Below are positions 53,421-64,000 of a stretch of 64,000 nucleotides of DNA, in pieces. The translations under genes and the position numbers were made by a program. The number at the start of each line of letters is the position of its first letter. Positions within the stretch are counted from its first letter, which is position 1. Under the pieces are notes generated by a model. It made no database searches and was not told where the DNA came from. It saw only the letters and a list, made by a program, of their open reading frames with translations. The stretch lies in NCBI RefSeq assembly GCF_024763615.1, contig NC_077223.1, positions 91,574,627 to 91,638,626 on the forward strand. The letters are read 5' to 3'. This stretch comes from Phlebotomus papatasi. Taxonomy: Eukaryota > Arthropoda > Insecta > Diptera > Psychodidae.

Positions 53421-53631
53421 GGGTAAAATACAAGTTGGACATAGTGTTACAAGTTCTACAATTCACCGGTACAAGTTGGACAAGGATTTTTTCTTGATAA
53501 ATACAGTACTAATTTTTTTTTAAGCACAAGGAACCAAATAATAAAAATAAAGCATTAAAAATATACAAATAAAAATGAAGTATTGAATTTATCAAGAAAA
53601 AAAGCCCTGTCCAACTTGTACCACTTTACCC
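53421..53631. mobile_element. TA-flanked MITE (GGGTAAAATACAAGTTGGAC ends)
   Basis: 211 bp between TA dinucleotides. The left end GGGTAAAATACAAGTTGGAC pairs with the right end (reversed) GGGTAAAGTGGTACAAGTTG. Confidence 0.75.
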
Positions 53632-54551
53632 TACGACTTGGAACAATATTTCACCTGTAAAATTACTTTTATATTATAATATTCTATGAGGACACTTCCG
53701 GTAATCTTCAGCGGTAATTTTGCTTCACCTCAAAAAGAAAAACAAATTTTCTATCTTACCCAGAACTGAAGAAGGTCTACATCCATACCGAAAGCTCTGG
53801 GCAAGACAGAAAATTTCCTTTTCTTCAACAATACAACGAACAAACACAAAATGTAAATACGAGGAAGATAAGTCATTTACGGATATTTAACCGATTCATT
53901 ACTGATGTCAAAACCCCTCCAAAAAAAATCAGATTTGATCAAATCGGTTGAAAATAGGCCATTTGAACTGGTTAAATTTTAATCTTCAAAAATTCAAAAT
54001 GGCGATTTTTATGCCCTAAGAGCCCTAAGTATGTTTGGAGGAAATGTTTACCTGGACTACTTCCAAAACGGTTTACCATTTAAGCTCGAGAGTGGTGACA
54101 AGTTACAAAAAAGTGGATTATATAACTGCTCTCTTTTTGAGTTCAACCAGTAAAATGGTAGAATTCAATAAACTTTACAAAAAAAAAATAATAAACTCCT
54201 AGTTCGGATCAAAAGAACACCTCTTAGATAGACAGGGAACCCCTATTAACACTTTTGTCAAAATGTTCAAAATTAATTAATGTATCTAATAAAATATATG
54301 TAATATGATGTTTTTTCTGCTTTACACATTTTGCTATAAAGAGAGATGTTCAAATTTCGTATCCCAAATAGTGCAGAGTATTGGGTGTCAATAGGCCCAG
54401 ACATGAATTCCTAAAGTGTCAATAGGTGTCCCTATTGATACCAATATGAATCAGATTTTTAAGAAAAAACATTAAAGTCACTCTGTGAAATCTTATTCCT
54501 TTCTTTTTATGTTTAATAAAATAAAATACAAAACGCCAAATACAACCGTTA

Positions 54552-55480
54552 GGGAAGACAGGGGTAGAATTATCCAGCAAATGAAGCTTTTTTTTCACGC
54601 ATGATTTGTGAAAAAATGATAAAGTTTGTCTAACGTTTTTATGTTTCATAAGTAGCATTAAGATATTGACTGTATAAAACCGTATAGTTCAGAGCTCTCA
54701 AATCCTTGGCTTTTTCTAGAGAGGATAATGAAAAAAGTATGACACATTGGCTACACCTGCCCCGGCCTGGGTAGATTTAGCCACTTTCGGGGTGCTATTT
54801 GCCACCAGTTTTCCAGACGAAATTTTAAAACTGGAAATACCAAGTGTTATTTCACTTGATTAACTGAAGCCCACTGATACTAAATATGTAACTTTAACCA
54901 AATGAAAAAGACTTTAGCCGACTTTTTTATGACATTTTTGTAATTGCGGCAAAATTGATGAAAATATCCTGAAAAATCTATTTCACAAATTTTTCATCTG
55001 AATGGCAATATTGCTTGGAATATCAATAGTATTCTTTCATCTAACAATTATCCATGTATTAGTGAAAAATCATTGATAGTTTTATCCGGCCACGGAAGAG
55101 TGGCTACAACTGCCCCGGGGGCTGTTTTAGTGTTTTTCATCTTATATAAAAAATTGGATAATTATTATCCAAGTGAAAAATATTTTTTAATTAGGTTTAT
55201 GAAACCAGAAACGAGGTAAAATTATGAAATCTTGACTAGAAACTCAGAAAACCAAATGCTGATCCAAAAACTGAAACATCAAAACTGCAGTTTTATACTC
55301 ATTTTATAAAAATGCTTCTAAATTGTAGGATAACAGGATCAGACTTATAAATATTTCTGGGAATATGGGGATGTGTTCCTACTTTCATTAAAAAATACTT
55401 TGCTCAAGGTACATTTTAAGGGAACCGAGAAAAATCCACTGTCTACTTCTGCCCCTGGCTAATTGTACCCCGGTCTCCCC
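54552..55480. mobile_element. TA-flanked element, 929 bp (GGGAAGACAGGGGTA ends)
   Basis: Left end GGGAAGACAGGGGTA and right end (reversed) GGGGAGACCGGGGTAC, with TA on both sides. CTACAACTGCCCCGG-type motifs inside recall the 48137..49089 element. No coding frame. Confidence 0.65.
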
Positions 55481-56639
55481 TACTGAAAATTTACATTTAA
55501 CTCATGTAAGAATTTTTTTCTAGAACTTTATGTATTGTACAATTACTCGGATAAAATTAAATAAAAAACCTAAAATTATCTAAATACCTTAAATAATCTT
55601 TAATCATTTCAAAGGTATTTAGTTATAGAAATTCTCAAGTGGCAAATACTAACAAATCCTTACTTAATTGTTACACACTCCAAGGTTAAGTTTGACAATA
55701 GCAATACGGTATAAAAGCATAGTAGAGGATTAAACGGCTAAATTTATTCGTTATTCAAACTTAAGTAGAACAATGAACAATAAGTATGGTATCTTTATCC
55801 TTTCGTCTGCTCAAAGATAAAGTCCAATTAAACGTAACTCATGCTTCAATGTTTTATTCAAACTTTACTCTTCGATGATTAATACTTCAATTATTCACAT
55901 CAATTGGGTTCCATTCATCAGAAAGAAGTAAATGAACATAAAAGCTCGATAAAAAGCACAAAATTTTCATTGAAATTGATTCTGAATTATAAAGAGTAAC
56001 CTAAACCTTCGGTAATTAAGGTTTACGTTGAATACCAGATGCACAGCACGGTTTCTCATGAAGACAAGAAGGTGTGATAATTAAGTCTTAAGCAAACACC
56101 AGTGCATGTAATAGAATTTCAAATTATATAGAGGTATACTGAAATTTCTGCTAATAAATTACTTTAAGATGTGTTTACAAACCCTAATCAAATTATTTCT
56201 ACAAAACAACAAATCTTTTAAAAACTGTGATAATGAATAAATAAAAACCGTAGAACATAATCATATGACATCCTGACAAATATCTCAATTGCTCTATAAA
56301 TTCAATTATTTTCTTGCGAGTTGATTTGAATTTAAATTCGTATTTATAAATTCCAAATTAAATCCGTATGAATCTTAATGGAGTTGTGAATAAAACTAAC
56401 CAAGTTACTCCACCACAAATTGCAATATAAGATTGCAGTATTGTCAAGGGTTTTTACACGATACTCCATTCCTCTTCCTAGCATATCTAAAATGCCTCAT
56501 GTTGACAATGTAGGAAGTGGATGGAGAAAAAAAAACTGAACTACCAGAGTCCACAATGATGAATATTCTTCACTCTTTTCCGTTCATTCCACCCTCCTGT
56601 TTCAGTTCTTATTTTCTCGTATTCACAGTTGTTGTAATG

Positions 56640-57000
56640 CTCTAGATCGAGTTCATATTTTTAGAGTAGATTTTACTGCTTGAACTCCACAGCATATTTC
56701 GACTCTTTACCCCCCAAGAGGTCGTAATTTCAGTAGGATTTTGGAAATCTGAAGTTGAGAGTTTTTTAACATCGCGCTGTTTGTCTGTTCGCCAGTTCTA
56801 GCGGCCTAAAAGACAGCGACTTAGGACCTTCGAGGAACCGCTCAATAAGTCGCTTCAAGGACGCGTAACATTCCCCACCCCCTCCTTTACCTCCAAAACT
56901 TTTTTTTGTTTAATAAGGCGTCGTTTAATTTTTTCATATTCGCATATGATTTAGAAATTACCTAGGCGGACATTTCGTCCATATACAAAAAGAGATTTTC
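56640..57000. repeat. Copy of the ACTGCTTGAACTCC dispersed repeat
   Basis: Shares TTTACTGCTTGAACTCC, CTGTTTGTCTGTTCGCC and GGCGGACATTTCGTCCA with 42530..42860. Unclassified. Confidence 0.5.
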
Positions 57001-57894
57001 CAGTACCGCTTGCAATAAAAAAAATTAAAATCGTCAAAATTATCACGCAAGCTTTGGCAAAAAGAAAATAAAGATTTTTTAAATTTCAAATTCCCTGTAA
57101 TTTTTTTAGTTAACATAATTATATGTCTCTTTATAAAAATTGAGGTTCAAAATTTAATAATGTTTACTGTTTCTTTATTTTTTTTCTGCTCAATTTTTTT
57201 TTTTTTAACTTAAATCATATGAAAAAAATATCACTGTTGATCTGTGATTTAACAAAACTTTTTGAACTTTGATAAGGAACGAACGTGTCATAATTTCTAC
57301 GCATCATTTGGGACTCTGATGACCATGTCACATATAAGATTAATATTAAGATTAATACTTTCTGAACTGCGAGAATGGCAAAAAAAGATAGCAATTGTTT
57401 TATCTTGCTTCTCTCTCACATTTCCCCTCTGCGTACGAAGTTGGCAGCACTACATATAGCTCGAAAACTGACCGAATCACAGTTGACACTAATGGAAAAT
57501 TGCTCGAATTGCCTGTAATACGATTCAGAAAGCAATTAATACGAACAGTAATATCTTACTCATCGTATTACTCCACTAAAGTGTACTCTTTCTAACACAC
57601 GTGATATTCCATTTGAATTTTTGCAACTATATGCCTCTCTCTCCGACTTTTCTTAATACTAATATTAATCTTATATGTGACACCACGGCGAGCACCGAAA
57701 TTAAAATATGGATATTCAGCGAAAACCCGTTTATTATAATTTAAAAAATCTGTTTCCTTTAGATTATTCTAAACTTACAAAAATCTCCACATCTAATTTT
57801 TTTTCAGGAATGTGACCAATTCGTAATCTAATGCCCTATATGCATTTACGACTTAAGCCGAGAGACTGCTTAACGCAATTATAATAAAAATGGG

Positions 57895-58188
57895 TCCAGG
57901 TTAAAATCCCGAAAGCCAAAATCCCGAATGGGCTAAAATCCCGAAGGCCAAAATCTCGAATTCTTAAAATTGTCATAGCTACTTCCACGATTGCATCCGC
58001 ACTTGCTGGAGACAAAGGGAAATCTTCTATGTCTTGGGAAATTATTCTAAACATTTTCCTCCATATAATTTTCATTCCTTTCACGATTTTGAACATTCGG
58101 GATTTTGGCTTTCGGGATTTTGACTTTCGGGATTTTGGCCTTTTCGGGATTTTGGCTTTCGGGATTTTTACTTTCTGGATTTTGGCTG
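57895..58188. mobile_element. Satellite-armed fold-back element, GGGATTTTGGCTTTC arms, copy II
   Basis: Left arm 57895..57962 (about four AAAATCCCGAAAGCC units), core 57963..58085 and right arm 58086..58188 (about six units, opposite orientation). The core shares CACGATTGCA, GAGACAAAGGGAAATCTTCT and TTTCACGATTTTG with copy I at 19885..20812. The arms are much shorter than in copy I. Confidence 0.78.
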
Positions 58189-58289
58189 CCACCGAATAAA
58201 AATAATGATTTGACTAAATTTTCATAATCGAAAAACCAAAAAAAAACAATTAAAATTTTGAGGTTTAACTGGAGGGTGGGGTAATGCGA

Positions 58290-58680
58290 TATATTGCCTG
58301 TTCCTCTCAATTCTTATTCAGCTCCAAACGGGCTAGATGCCTCGTAAGCCCCGGTGCACCCAGGTGACTGATAGAAGGTTGGGTAGCCAACCTCAGTGGG
58401 AAATCACGAACCTGAGGCTAACGATCAAGGCATCTGGTCCTTCGAGAGAGGATTTGAGGAAGGGTTAACAACATCTCCCTGTAAAAGCAAGATTGTTACG
58501 AAAACTCGCAAGGAGCCTCCGATAGGACGAACTTTTCGACAGCGACGTATGCTACGTTTCTGGAGAGTTGCCAGGACTGGACAAGGTCAGAGCGAGGAGT
58601 CCAGTCTCTTAAAGGGACGTTGCAGTCACCTATGTAAGACCACCATGTAAGATGTTTATACCCGTGGGGGTAGAATTGCT
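58290..58680. other. GC-richer block of unknown origin
   Basis: About 390 bp clearly richer in GC than the surroundings, including CCCCGGTGCACCCAGGTGAC and an 84-codon plus-strand frame (58396..58650, RFWRVARTGQGQSEESS). I do not recognise the protein. It could be the 5' end of a retroelement. Confidence 0.35.
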
Positions 58681-59429
58681 TATTATAGGCTATACAAACC
58701 TAAACTTTAACGATATGGCTTGAATTCAAAAGAAGATTTTTGGGAAAACTTTGACTTGAGAGAGACAAATGATCTAATAGATTTTGAACTTATTCAGTCT
58801 GAAACCGGTGCTAGAACTATTCATATCTGTAACACTCCCGCTAGACGGCGGTACGCCCTACAGCGAGATGTATCAGACATCAATTAAGTTTCTTAAAGGC
58901 AGGCATGTAGCCACAGAAATTAATTTTATAAGAATCGTTGGAAACCACCTTTTCAAAATACTAAGTAGTTTCAGAGATAAAAATATTACTTCATTCGTAC
59001 ACAAATCGAATCACAATTCCTCCAAAATAACACAAGACTATCACTAACGCTTTTTTCTATTAAATATGCTTTCTCCATCAATTTTAAACATCACAAAGCA
59101 CGTTCAAATGTTTGCAGACACTCCAAATGATTATGTATAATTCAGAAGAAATCACGATAAAAATTTATTTTGTGAATTTTTGATTGAGTAGTCGTCTTTT
59201 TGCCCAAAGCACAATCTCAAACTGGAAACATTTCTGAGTTTCCGGTAAGGAAAATATTAAAAAGAAAAAAAAACACACAAATCCTTCAAATTAAAAGTGG
59301 CTTTTTCGTACACACATTTTCCACCAATTCTCAGCTTATTGGGGAAAATAGGGAAAATACGAACGCAGAAGCGCATCTCACACTGTCTCACAATATTCAA
59401 CCCTCAAGAGTTAATATGAGTGCGCCAAT

Positions 59430-59480
59430 AGAACTTTCATTCAGTCTTTCTGTGACCACTGTTTCGACTAGACGCACCAT
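59430..59480 (+). promoter_or_regulatory. TATA-less core promoter: Inr + DPE
   Basis: TCAGTC at 59441..59446 fits the arthropod initiator TCAKTY, with +1 at the A (59443). AGACGC at 59470..59475 begins exactly at +28 and fits the DPE consensus RGWYV. No TATA box lies 25-30 bp upstream. The strand and position suit a 5' untranslated exon of the receptor gene about 3 kb downstream. A donor-like GTAAC at 59526 and an acceptor-like TATTTAG near 62113..62119 would make such a first intron. This linkage is inference. Confidence 0.5.
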
Positions 59481-60509
59481 CAGACGCCTGTCTCTTGGCA
59501 AATTTTCAGGAAAATCTACGCGAAAGTAACACGCACGGATAGAAAGTTCATCTGGAAATAGTCTTTGACGAAATAAATGATTTTCCTCTGGGCTAATTAG
59601 AGCATTTTGAATGTCTGTGCTCAAGGCAATTTGAGAAATTCTTTAGTGGCTTTCAAAGTATTTGGTGCAAAATTTAAGTGATCTTATCTCCGAGAAATTG
59701 TATTTTACTCCATGGAGGATTTTGCCGGGATTATCTTATTCAATACAAGTCTATCCTATTAGAACAATAGGGAACAAAACAAAACAATAATAAAGACATC
59801 TAATGGGTGTTCATCCGAAAGTCAATTAACAAGATATTTCCATCTGACTTTGGTATATTTTTTTTTTGTGGAAAAATTCACAGCAATTACTAAATATATT
59901 AAGTGTTTTGGTACAAATTCTAAAGCTAAATAGAATTTATTTTGGCAAATTGAAGTAACTGTATCTAGAATTTTTTGAAGATTATTTTAAGATTTTCTTA
60001 CATAAGATAAGATATAATTGGTTATTCTTTCGGTATTTGTACGATTTATTTTCACAAAACAAGTGAAAAGAGAGTCTCCAGAAAATGGTTTTTGATTCAA
60101 GCGACGCGACGGCTTGACTACGATATCTTTATTTAAGAATTGCATGCCTTCCCGTACATTAATAAGCCTAAATAATATTCAAAAATAAAAAAAAAAAAAC
60201 ACAAACTTGGGATAACCAAAAAATTAAAACTTCGAATTAAAAAGTAAACTAATATTGTTCTTTAAATTCAAATAAATAAATCAAATCAGCAAAAAAATAT
60301 TGCAGACAAAATTGTTTAAAGATGTGAAGTGAAAATTAAAAATAATAATAATAATAAAATAGTTAGGAGCGACTACAAATTGTTTATTTAATTTAAATAA
60401 CAAAATCGTGTTCGAATTTTTCAATAGTTTCTGATATATCTGTGTATAATTCAAGCGGACTTATGATCTTATAGTTTTTAAAACGTTTTACTACTCAGTC
60501 ACAATTACT

Positions 60510-60916
60510 TCGTAAAATTGTTCGTAAATGTTTGTGAATTTCTATTGGGGACCTACAAAATGGTCGTAAATCATATAATCCACAAAAAGTTGGTAACATA
60601 ATCACTTCAAGAGCATTATTTGTTTTTTTACAAATATTTGTTCGTACATTTTTATTCGTCTGACAAAACTCCACGAACAAATGGCAAAATTTTACGAACA
60701 TTTTTCTGTGTGTTTATGAACATTTAAAAACAAATGTATGTAAAAGAACAAAATATTCACATCAAGTGATCATGTTACGAAAAAAAAGTTTGTGAAAGGT
60801 ACAAACTTCTACGAACTTTCTAGTGAGTTATACGATTAATGAGCATTTCGTAAGTCCTCAGCAGGAATTCACAAATATTTTCGAACAATTTTACAAAATA
60901 TTTTTTTCTGTCTAAA
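60510..60916. mobile_element. TTCGTAAA palindromic MITE, copy 2
   Basis: Shares CGTAAAATTGTTCGTAAATG at the left and ACAAAATATTTTTTTCTG at the right with 46841..47307. More diverged, and its exact ends are not clear. Confidence 0.65.
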
Positions 60917-62405
60917 ATGAAGTAGATACCTTACATATTTATTCAGCGAAATATTGGAGTTTCATTTTCTTCATTTAACCTCAAGTGAATCATAATAAAC
61001 GGGAGATATATAATTAAAAAAAAATTATAAAAAAAGAAAAGGAAGCATATTAATATTAAAAAATGCTAAAAACACAACTATTTTTTTTAATAAGAATTTA
61101 AATAACCTACAATCCTTTTTTCGCTTTGCTACTGACATTAATTATTTTAAATGATTTATGATGCTGAATAAGAACGATATCAACAGAACCTTGAGTCAAA
61201 CAACTTGAATAGAAGCTTTCATATTAAATCACTCAATAAAATGATTCTTTTTATGATCTGAGTAACTTCACGGACGATTTCAACTTAAATTAATATTTTC
61301 CACACACTATGGAATTTTTCATAATAAAATAAAACATATTTTTGTATTTCTAAGAATTAAAAAAAATAACACTAAAATTTAGAAAATATAAGCAATAAAA
61401 TGCTGCTTATGAAAAAACTCTGAGACACATGAAACATAAAAAAGGAAATGACAAGATAGAATAGAATTCTTATTTGATGAAACTAATTCTCTTAACTCAG
61501 AATTAAATTAAAATTAACTAAAATCTTTAACCTAAATACTTAGTTACAAAACCGAAAATTTCCAATTCTAATAGTAGCACTTGATATTACTCAAGCACAC
61601 CTCAGTCTGCAAACTTTGAAATTAAAGTTTCACAAGTTTAACAAGACTTTTAAATGGCATTGAATTAAAATTAGATTAGTATCTTCTAAGAACATTACAG
61701 TTTAAACTTCCTGCGAGAAATTGAATTGAAATTAATAAACCCTTTTCTAAGTATATCCCACCAATTGCATTTATGAATAAATTATAAGAAAAAGAAATTA
61801 GAGGATTTAAAAAAAACAAAGTGCAATAATTTTATGCATCATAAAAAGTCAAACAAAAAACTAAAACATTCTAGATTTTTCCGGGAAAACCCTTTATGTG
61901 CTTTTTCAATTTTACTTAAAATATTAATTTCCATTGTAAGATTAAAATCAAACAATTTTCCTTCCTTCAAAGAACCTAAGACAAACTTTAATCTTTCCCT
62001 GGGGAATTTAATAAGAAATTCCTTGAATTTAAAATTGGAAATTGTACAAGATTTTGCACCAAATACCTTTCTCATATGCATAAAATAGCAATTTGATTTA
62101 AATGTTCCACGTATTTAGGTTCCAGTGATGAAAGCAATAAGTGAAGTTGTTAAACGAAGCCCAGTGAGCCAATATGATGGAATTTACATAAATTAGTGTC
62201 TGGAGCTTTTGTGATGAAATTTATCAACAAATTCTGTGAAATTGTCAGTGAAAATTGATGACATGTTAGTGGGTGACAATGAATACTATTTGTTAGATAT
62301 TCTACAATCTAAAAACAACCCTTGCCACCCACTTGCAAAAACCAAATTTATCAAAATCGTGTAAAAACGAGAGAGAGACACAAAAAGCACTTTTCTGGAC
62401 ATAAA

Positions 62406-63041
62406 ATGGATATTGATTTGGACAATGGAACATCAATTGGGCAATTGTTTAATTTATACACAATATCAAATGATGGATATGCATCAACAACAAGTCCCCT
62501 GATATCAACAAATGAATCATCGATAAATAATTCGATGATACTGAATATTGCTGAAGGAATTAGTGACTTTCTTATAACTTACTACACCCCAATTCTTGTG
62601 TTCACCGGCAGCATTGGCAATATGCTGTCTATTTTAGTATTTTGCAAGACAAAACTCCGTAAACTCTCATCAAGTTACTACTTAGCAGCCCTTGGTGTCA
62701 GTGATACATTATTTCTTGTTGGTCTCTTCATTTCATGGTTAAATTTTGTCGATGTTAACTTAACAAATCGCAATTTCTTCTGTCAATCTTTCATATATCT
62801 CAGCGGTTTGTGCAGTTTCCTATCTGTGTGGTTTGTTGTAGCATTCACAGTGGAACGCTTCATAGCTGTACTATATCCATTAAAAAGACAAACAATGTGT
62901 ACGGTGAAGAGAGCTAAAATCGTACTATGTGGCCTAACTGTCTTAGGTTGTATCCATAGTGCTCCATTCATTTTATTTTCCAGCCCACAATTTTCCGAAC
63001 GCCTCAACGCTACAATTTGTGATGTACGAGAAGAATATAAA
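62406..63041 (+). CDS. Peptide G-protein-coupled receptor, first coding exon (CNMamide receptor-like)
   Basis: The first 212 residues of a class A receptor. The N-terminal tail of about 58 residues has N-glycosylation sites NGT (7), NES (36) and NNS (41). TM1 (about 60-82) contains GNMLS. TM2 (about 92-115) contains LAALGVSD. Cys at the head of TM3 (NRNFFCQ) can pair with ECL2 Cys (ATICDV). TM3 ends in ERF, the DRY equivalent, followed by AVLYPLK, and TM4 follows. The start ATG at 62406 has A at -3 and G at +4, and an in-frame stop lies upstream at 62310..62312. The exon ends at GTGAGT (63042) in phase 0; reading on gives only intron codons and a stop at 63117. TM5-7 must lie right of the window. 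The residues around TM2-TM4 most resemble insect CNMamide receptors, but other peptide receptors are possible. Confidence 0.85.
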
Positions 63042-64000
63042 GTGAGTGAACACGATATCACGAAACCGAAAATTCAGCTATACCTAACCTCTTCCTCTAT
63101 GTATATATATATATTGTGAAAATATGAACCCTATAATATATCTTTACCACCGTCTTTCCAACCCACATTTTCAATCCTCTCTCTAACTCTGGATATATTC
63201 TTAAGGAGAAAATAATATATTTAATACGATAGATGATGGATATCTACGCATTCAAGAACCAAAATTTAATCCCTCCTCAATATCATAAAGAATTAATCCA
63301 CAACCACAGGAAAATATATGACGTCTTAGTAAAGCGATTAGTTAACGTTATTCATACACACTCAAGCGCCTAAAGCACTATCTTTCATAACTTAAACCCT
63401 AAATCCAGGATATGTGTTACACCCTTCCCATAACATAACATTTTCTAAATTCAAAGGACAAAGCAAATTTATCTAAAGGGTTTATTAGCTGGGTTTTTCA
63501 ATATTATGCAGCTCAAATCACCAATTGCCGTACCAAAATACAAGCATTTAATAGAACATATGGCAAATCAATGATTTTTCTTTAGGTTTTGGGTTACTTA
63601 AAGTCAATAAAATTCCACAATGTACCGTGAAAGTGACATTAGAAGGCTATATGACCCTATACCTTACTATCCAGTATGTCAGGCAGTATTATTAGAACTG
63701 AACGTTACATTTAAAAATGTGAAGAGACGTAGATCTCGGGGCAGACCTAGGGCAAGATGGTTGAAGTAGATTCAGAATTTCGCCTAGATACATCTTAAGA
63801 TTGATCTTGAACTTTTTTCTGAAGTAGTTGTGAAGCACGAGACAAGAAGGTCTAAACTACATGACCTAAAATTACAAGGATGAAACCAATTTAGTTTCGG
63901 TGACCGATGACTTTAGTTAATGTAACTAAAGGAATAGTTAAAACCAGTTATCATAGCCAACATGTAGAAGCCGGTTCTTTTATAAATCTTGCAACGGTTA
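63042..64000 (+). other. Receptor-gene intron (5' part)
   Basis: Starts with the GTGAGT donor of the receptor exon. It is AT-rich and contains a LINE 3' fragment at 63640..63890. The next receptor exon (TM5 onwards) was not found before the window ends. Confidence 0.6.
63640..63890 (+). mobile_element. LINE C-terminal fragment
   Basis: 63725..63800 encodes RRRSRGRPRARWLK, a stop, then IQNFA. A GRPRxRW motif is common near the C-terminus of non-LTR retrotransposon polyproteins. In-frame stops show it is dead. Confidence 0.5.

Larger units (their letters stand above)
50237..62405. other. Long non-coding stretch (fry intron or upstream DNA and receptor 5' region)
   Basis: No fry exon could be found here on the minus strand despite the need for one. 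It contains 15-mer arrays (50870..51220, 51905..52090, 57895..58188), several MITEs, a GC-richer block (58290..58680), the Inr+DPE site at 59443 and otherwise AT-rich DNA. 52100..53400, 55490..56600 and 60920..62100 show nothing I can support. Confidence 0.6.

Noticed and set aside
61839..62081. 80-codon minus-strand frame as a missing fry exon
   Set aside because: No Furry-like sequence and no fitting phase with exon 50117..50236.
62322..62405. Longer receptor N-terminus starting upstream of 62406
   Set aside because: It would begin at TTG; the ATG at 62406 has good context and the upstream 28 codons look like 5' untranslated sequence.

Overview
The window is AT-rich eukaryotic nuclear DNA from an insect, most likely a nematoceran fly (a phlebotomine sand fly or similar). 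The evidence is recognisable animal protein sequence split by GT-AG introns, small and very large introns side by side, many TA-flanked inverted-repeat transposons, and an Inr+DPE core promoter of the insect type. The exact species cannot be read from the sequence. No rRNA, tRNA, CRISPR or bacterial-style operon was seen.

Main gene. From 50236 down to base 1 the minus strand carries 18 exons of one gene, the orthologue of furry (fry). Furry is the giant scaffold of the NDR/Tricornered kinase pathway. I derived exon borders by hand. Every donor/acceptor pair is GT-AG and every reading phase closes, giving about 1,600 codons of the middle and C-terminal part of the protein. Both ends are missing. 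The first visible exon (50117..50236) begins with two bases of a split codon, so more 5' exons lie to the right. The last (1..66) runs off the left edge. Only about 4.8 kb of the 50 kb is coding.

Second gene. On the plus strand 62406..63041 is the first coding exon of a rhodopsin-family peptide receptor, resembling the CNMamide receptor family. It covers the N-terminus to TM4/ECL2 and ends at a GTGAGT donor, with the rest beyond the window. A TATA-less promoter with correctly spaced Inr and DPE at 59443 is its best promoter candidate. No fry exon was found from 50237 to 64000, although fry must continue to the right, so the receptor probably sits antiparallel inside a fry intron of at least 13.7 kb.

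Introns. The fry introns are crowded with transposon remains: TA-flanked Tc1/mariner/pogo-type elements and MITEs, 8-bp-TSD hAT MITEs (6930..7205, 14471..14740), a TTAA-flanked palindrome (7684..8075), a Harbinger transposase scrap (29343..29639), LINE fragments (32459..32955, 63640..63890), and a TA-flanked 1.66-kb element holding a spliced SAM-like mini-gene (30629..32289).

Most striking are fold-back elements whose inverted arms are themselves short tandem repeats. Three arm repeat types (CGTATTTTACATTT-like, GGGATTTTGGCTTTC, TTTGGTCAGTAAAAAAT) surround cores that share an AAGGGAAATTTTCTGTG motif. This looks like a family of satellite-armed fold-back transposons (3006..3789, 12261..14278, 19885..20812, 22700..23785, 57895..58188). 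A separate satellite with a palindromic TTTAGTACA/TGTACTAAA core about every 130 bp lies at 26110..27375.
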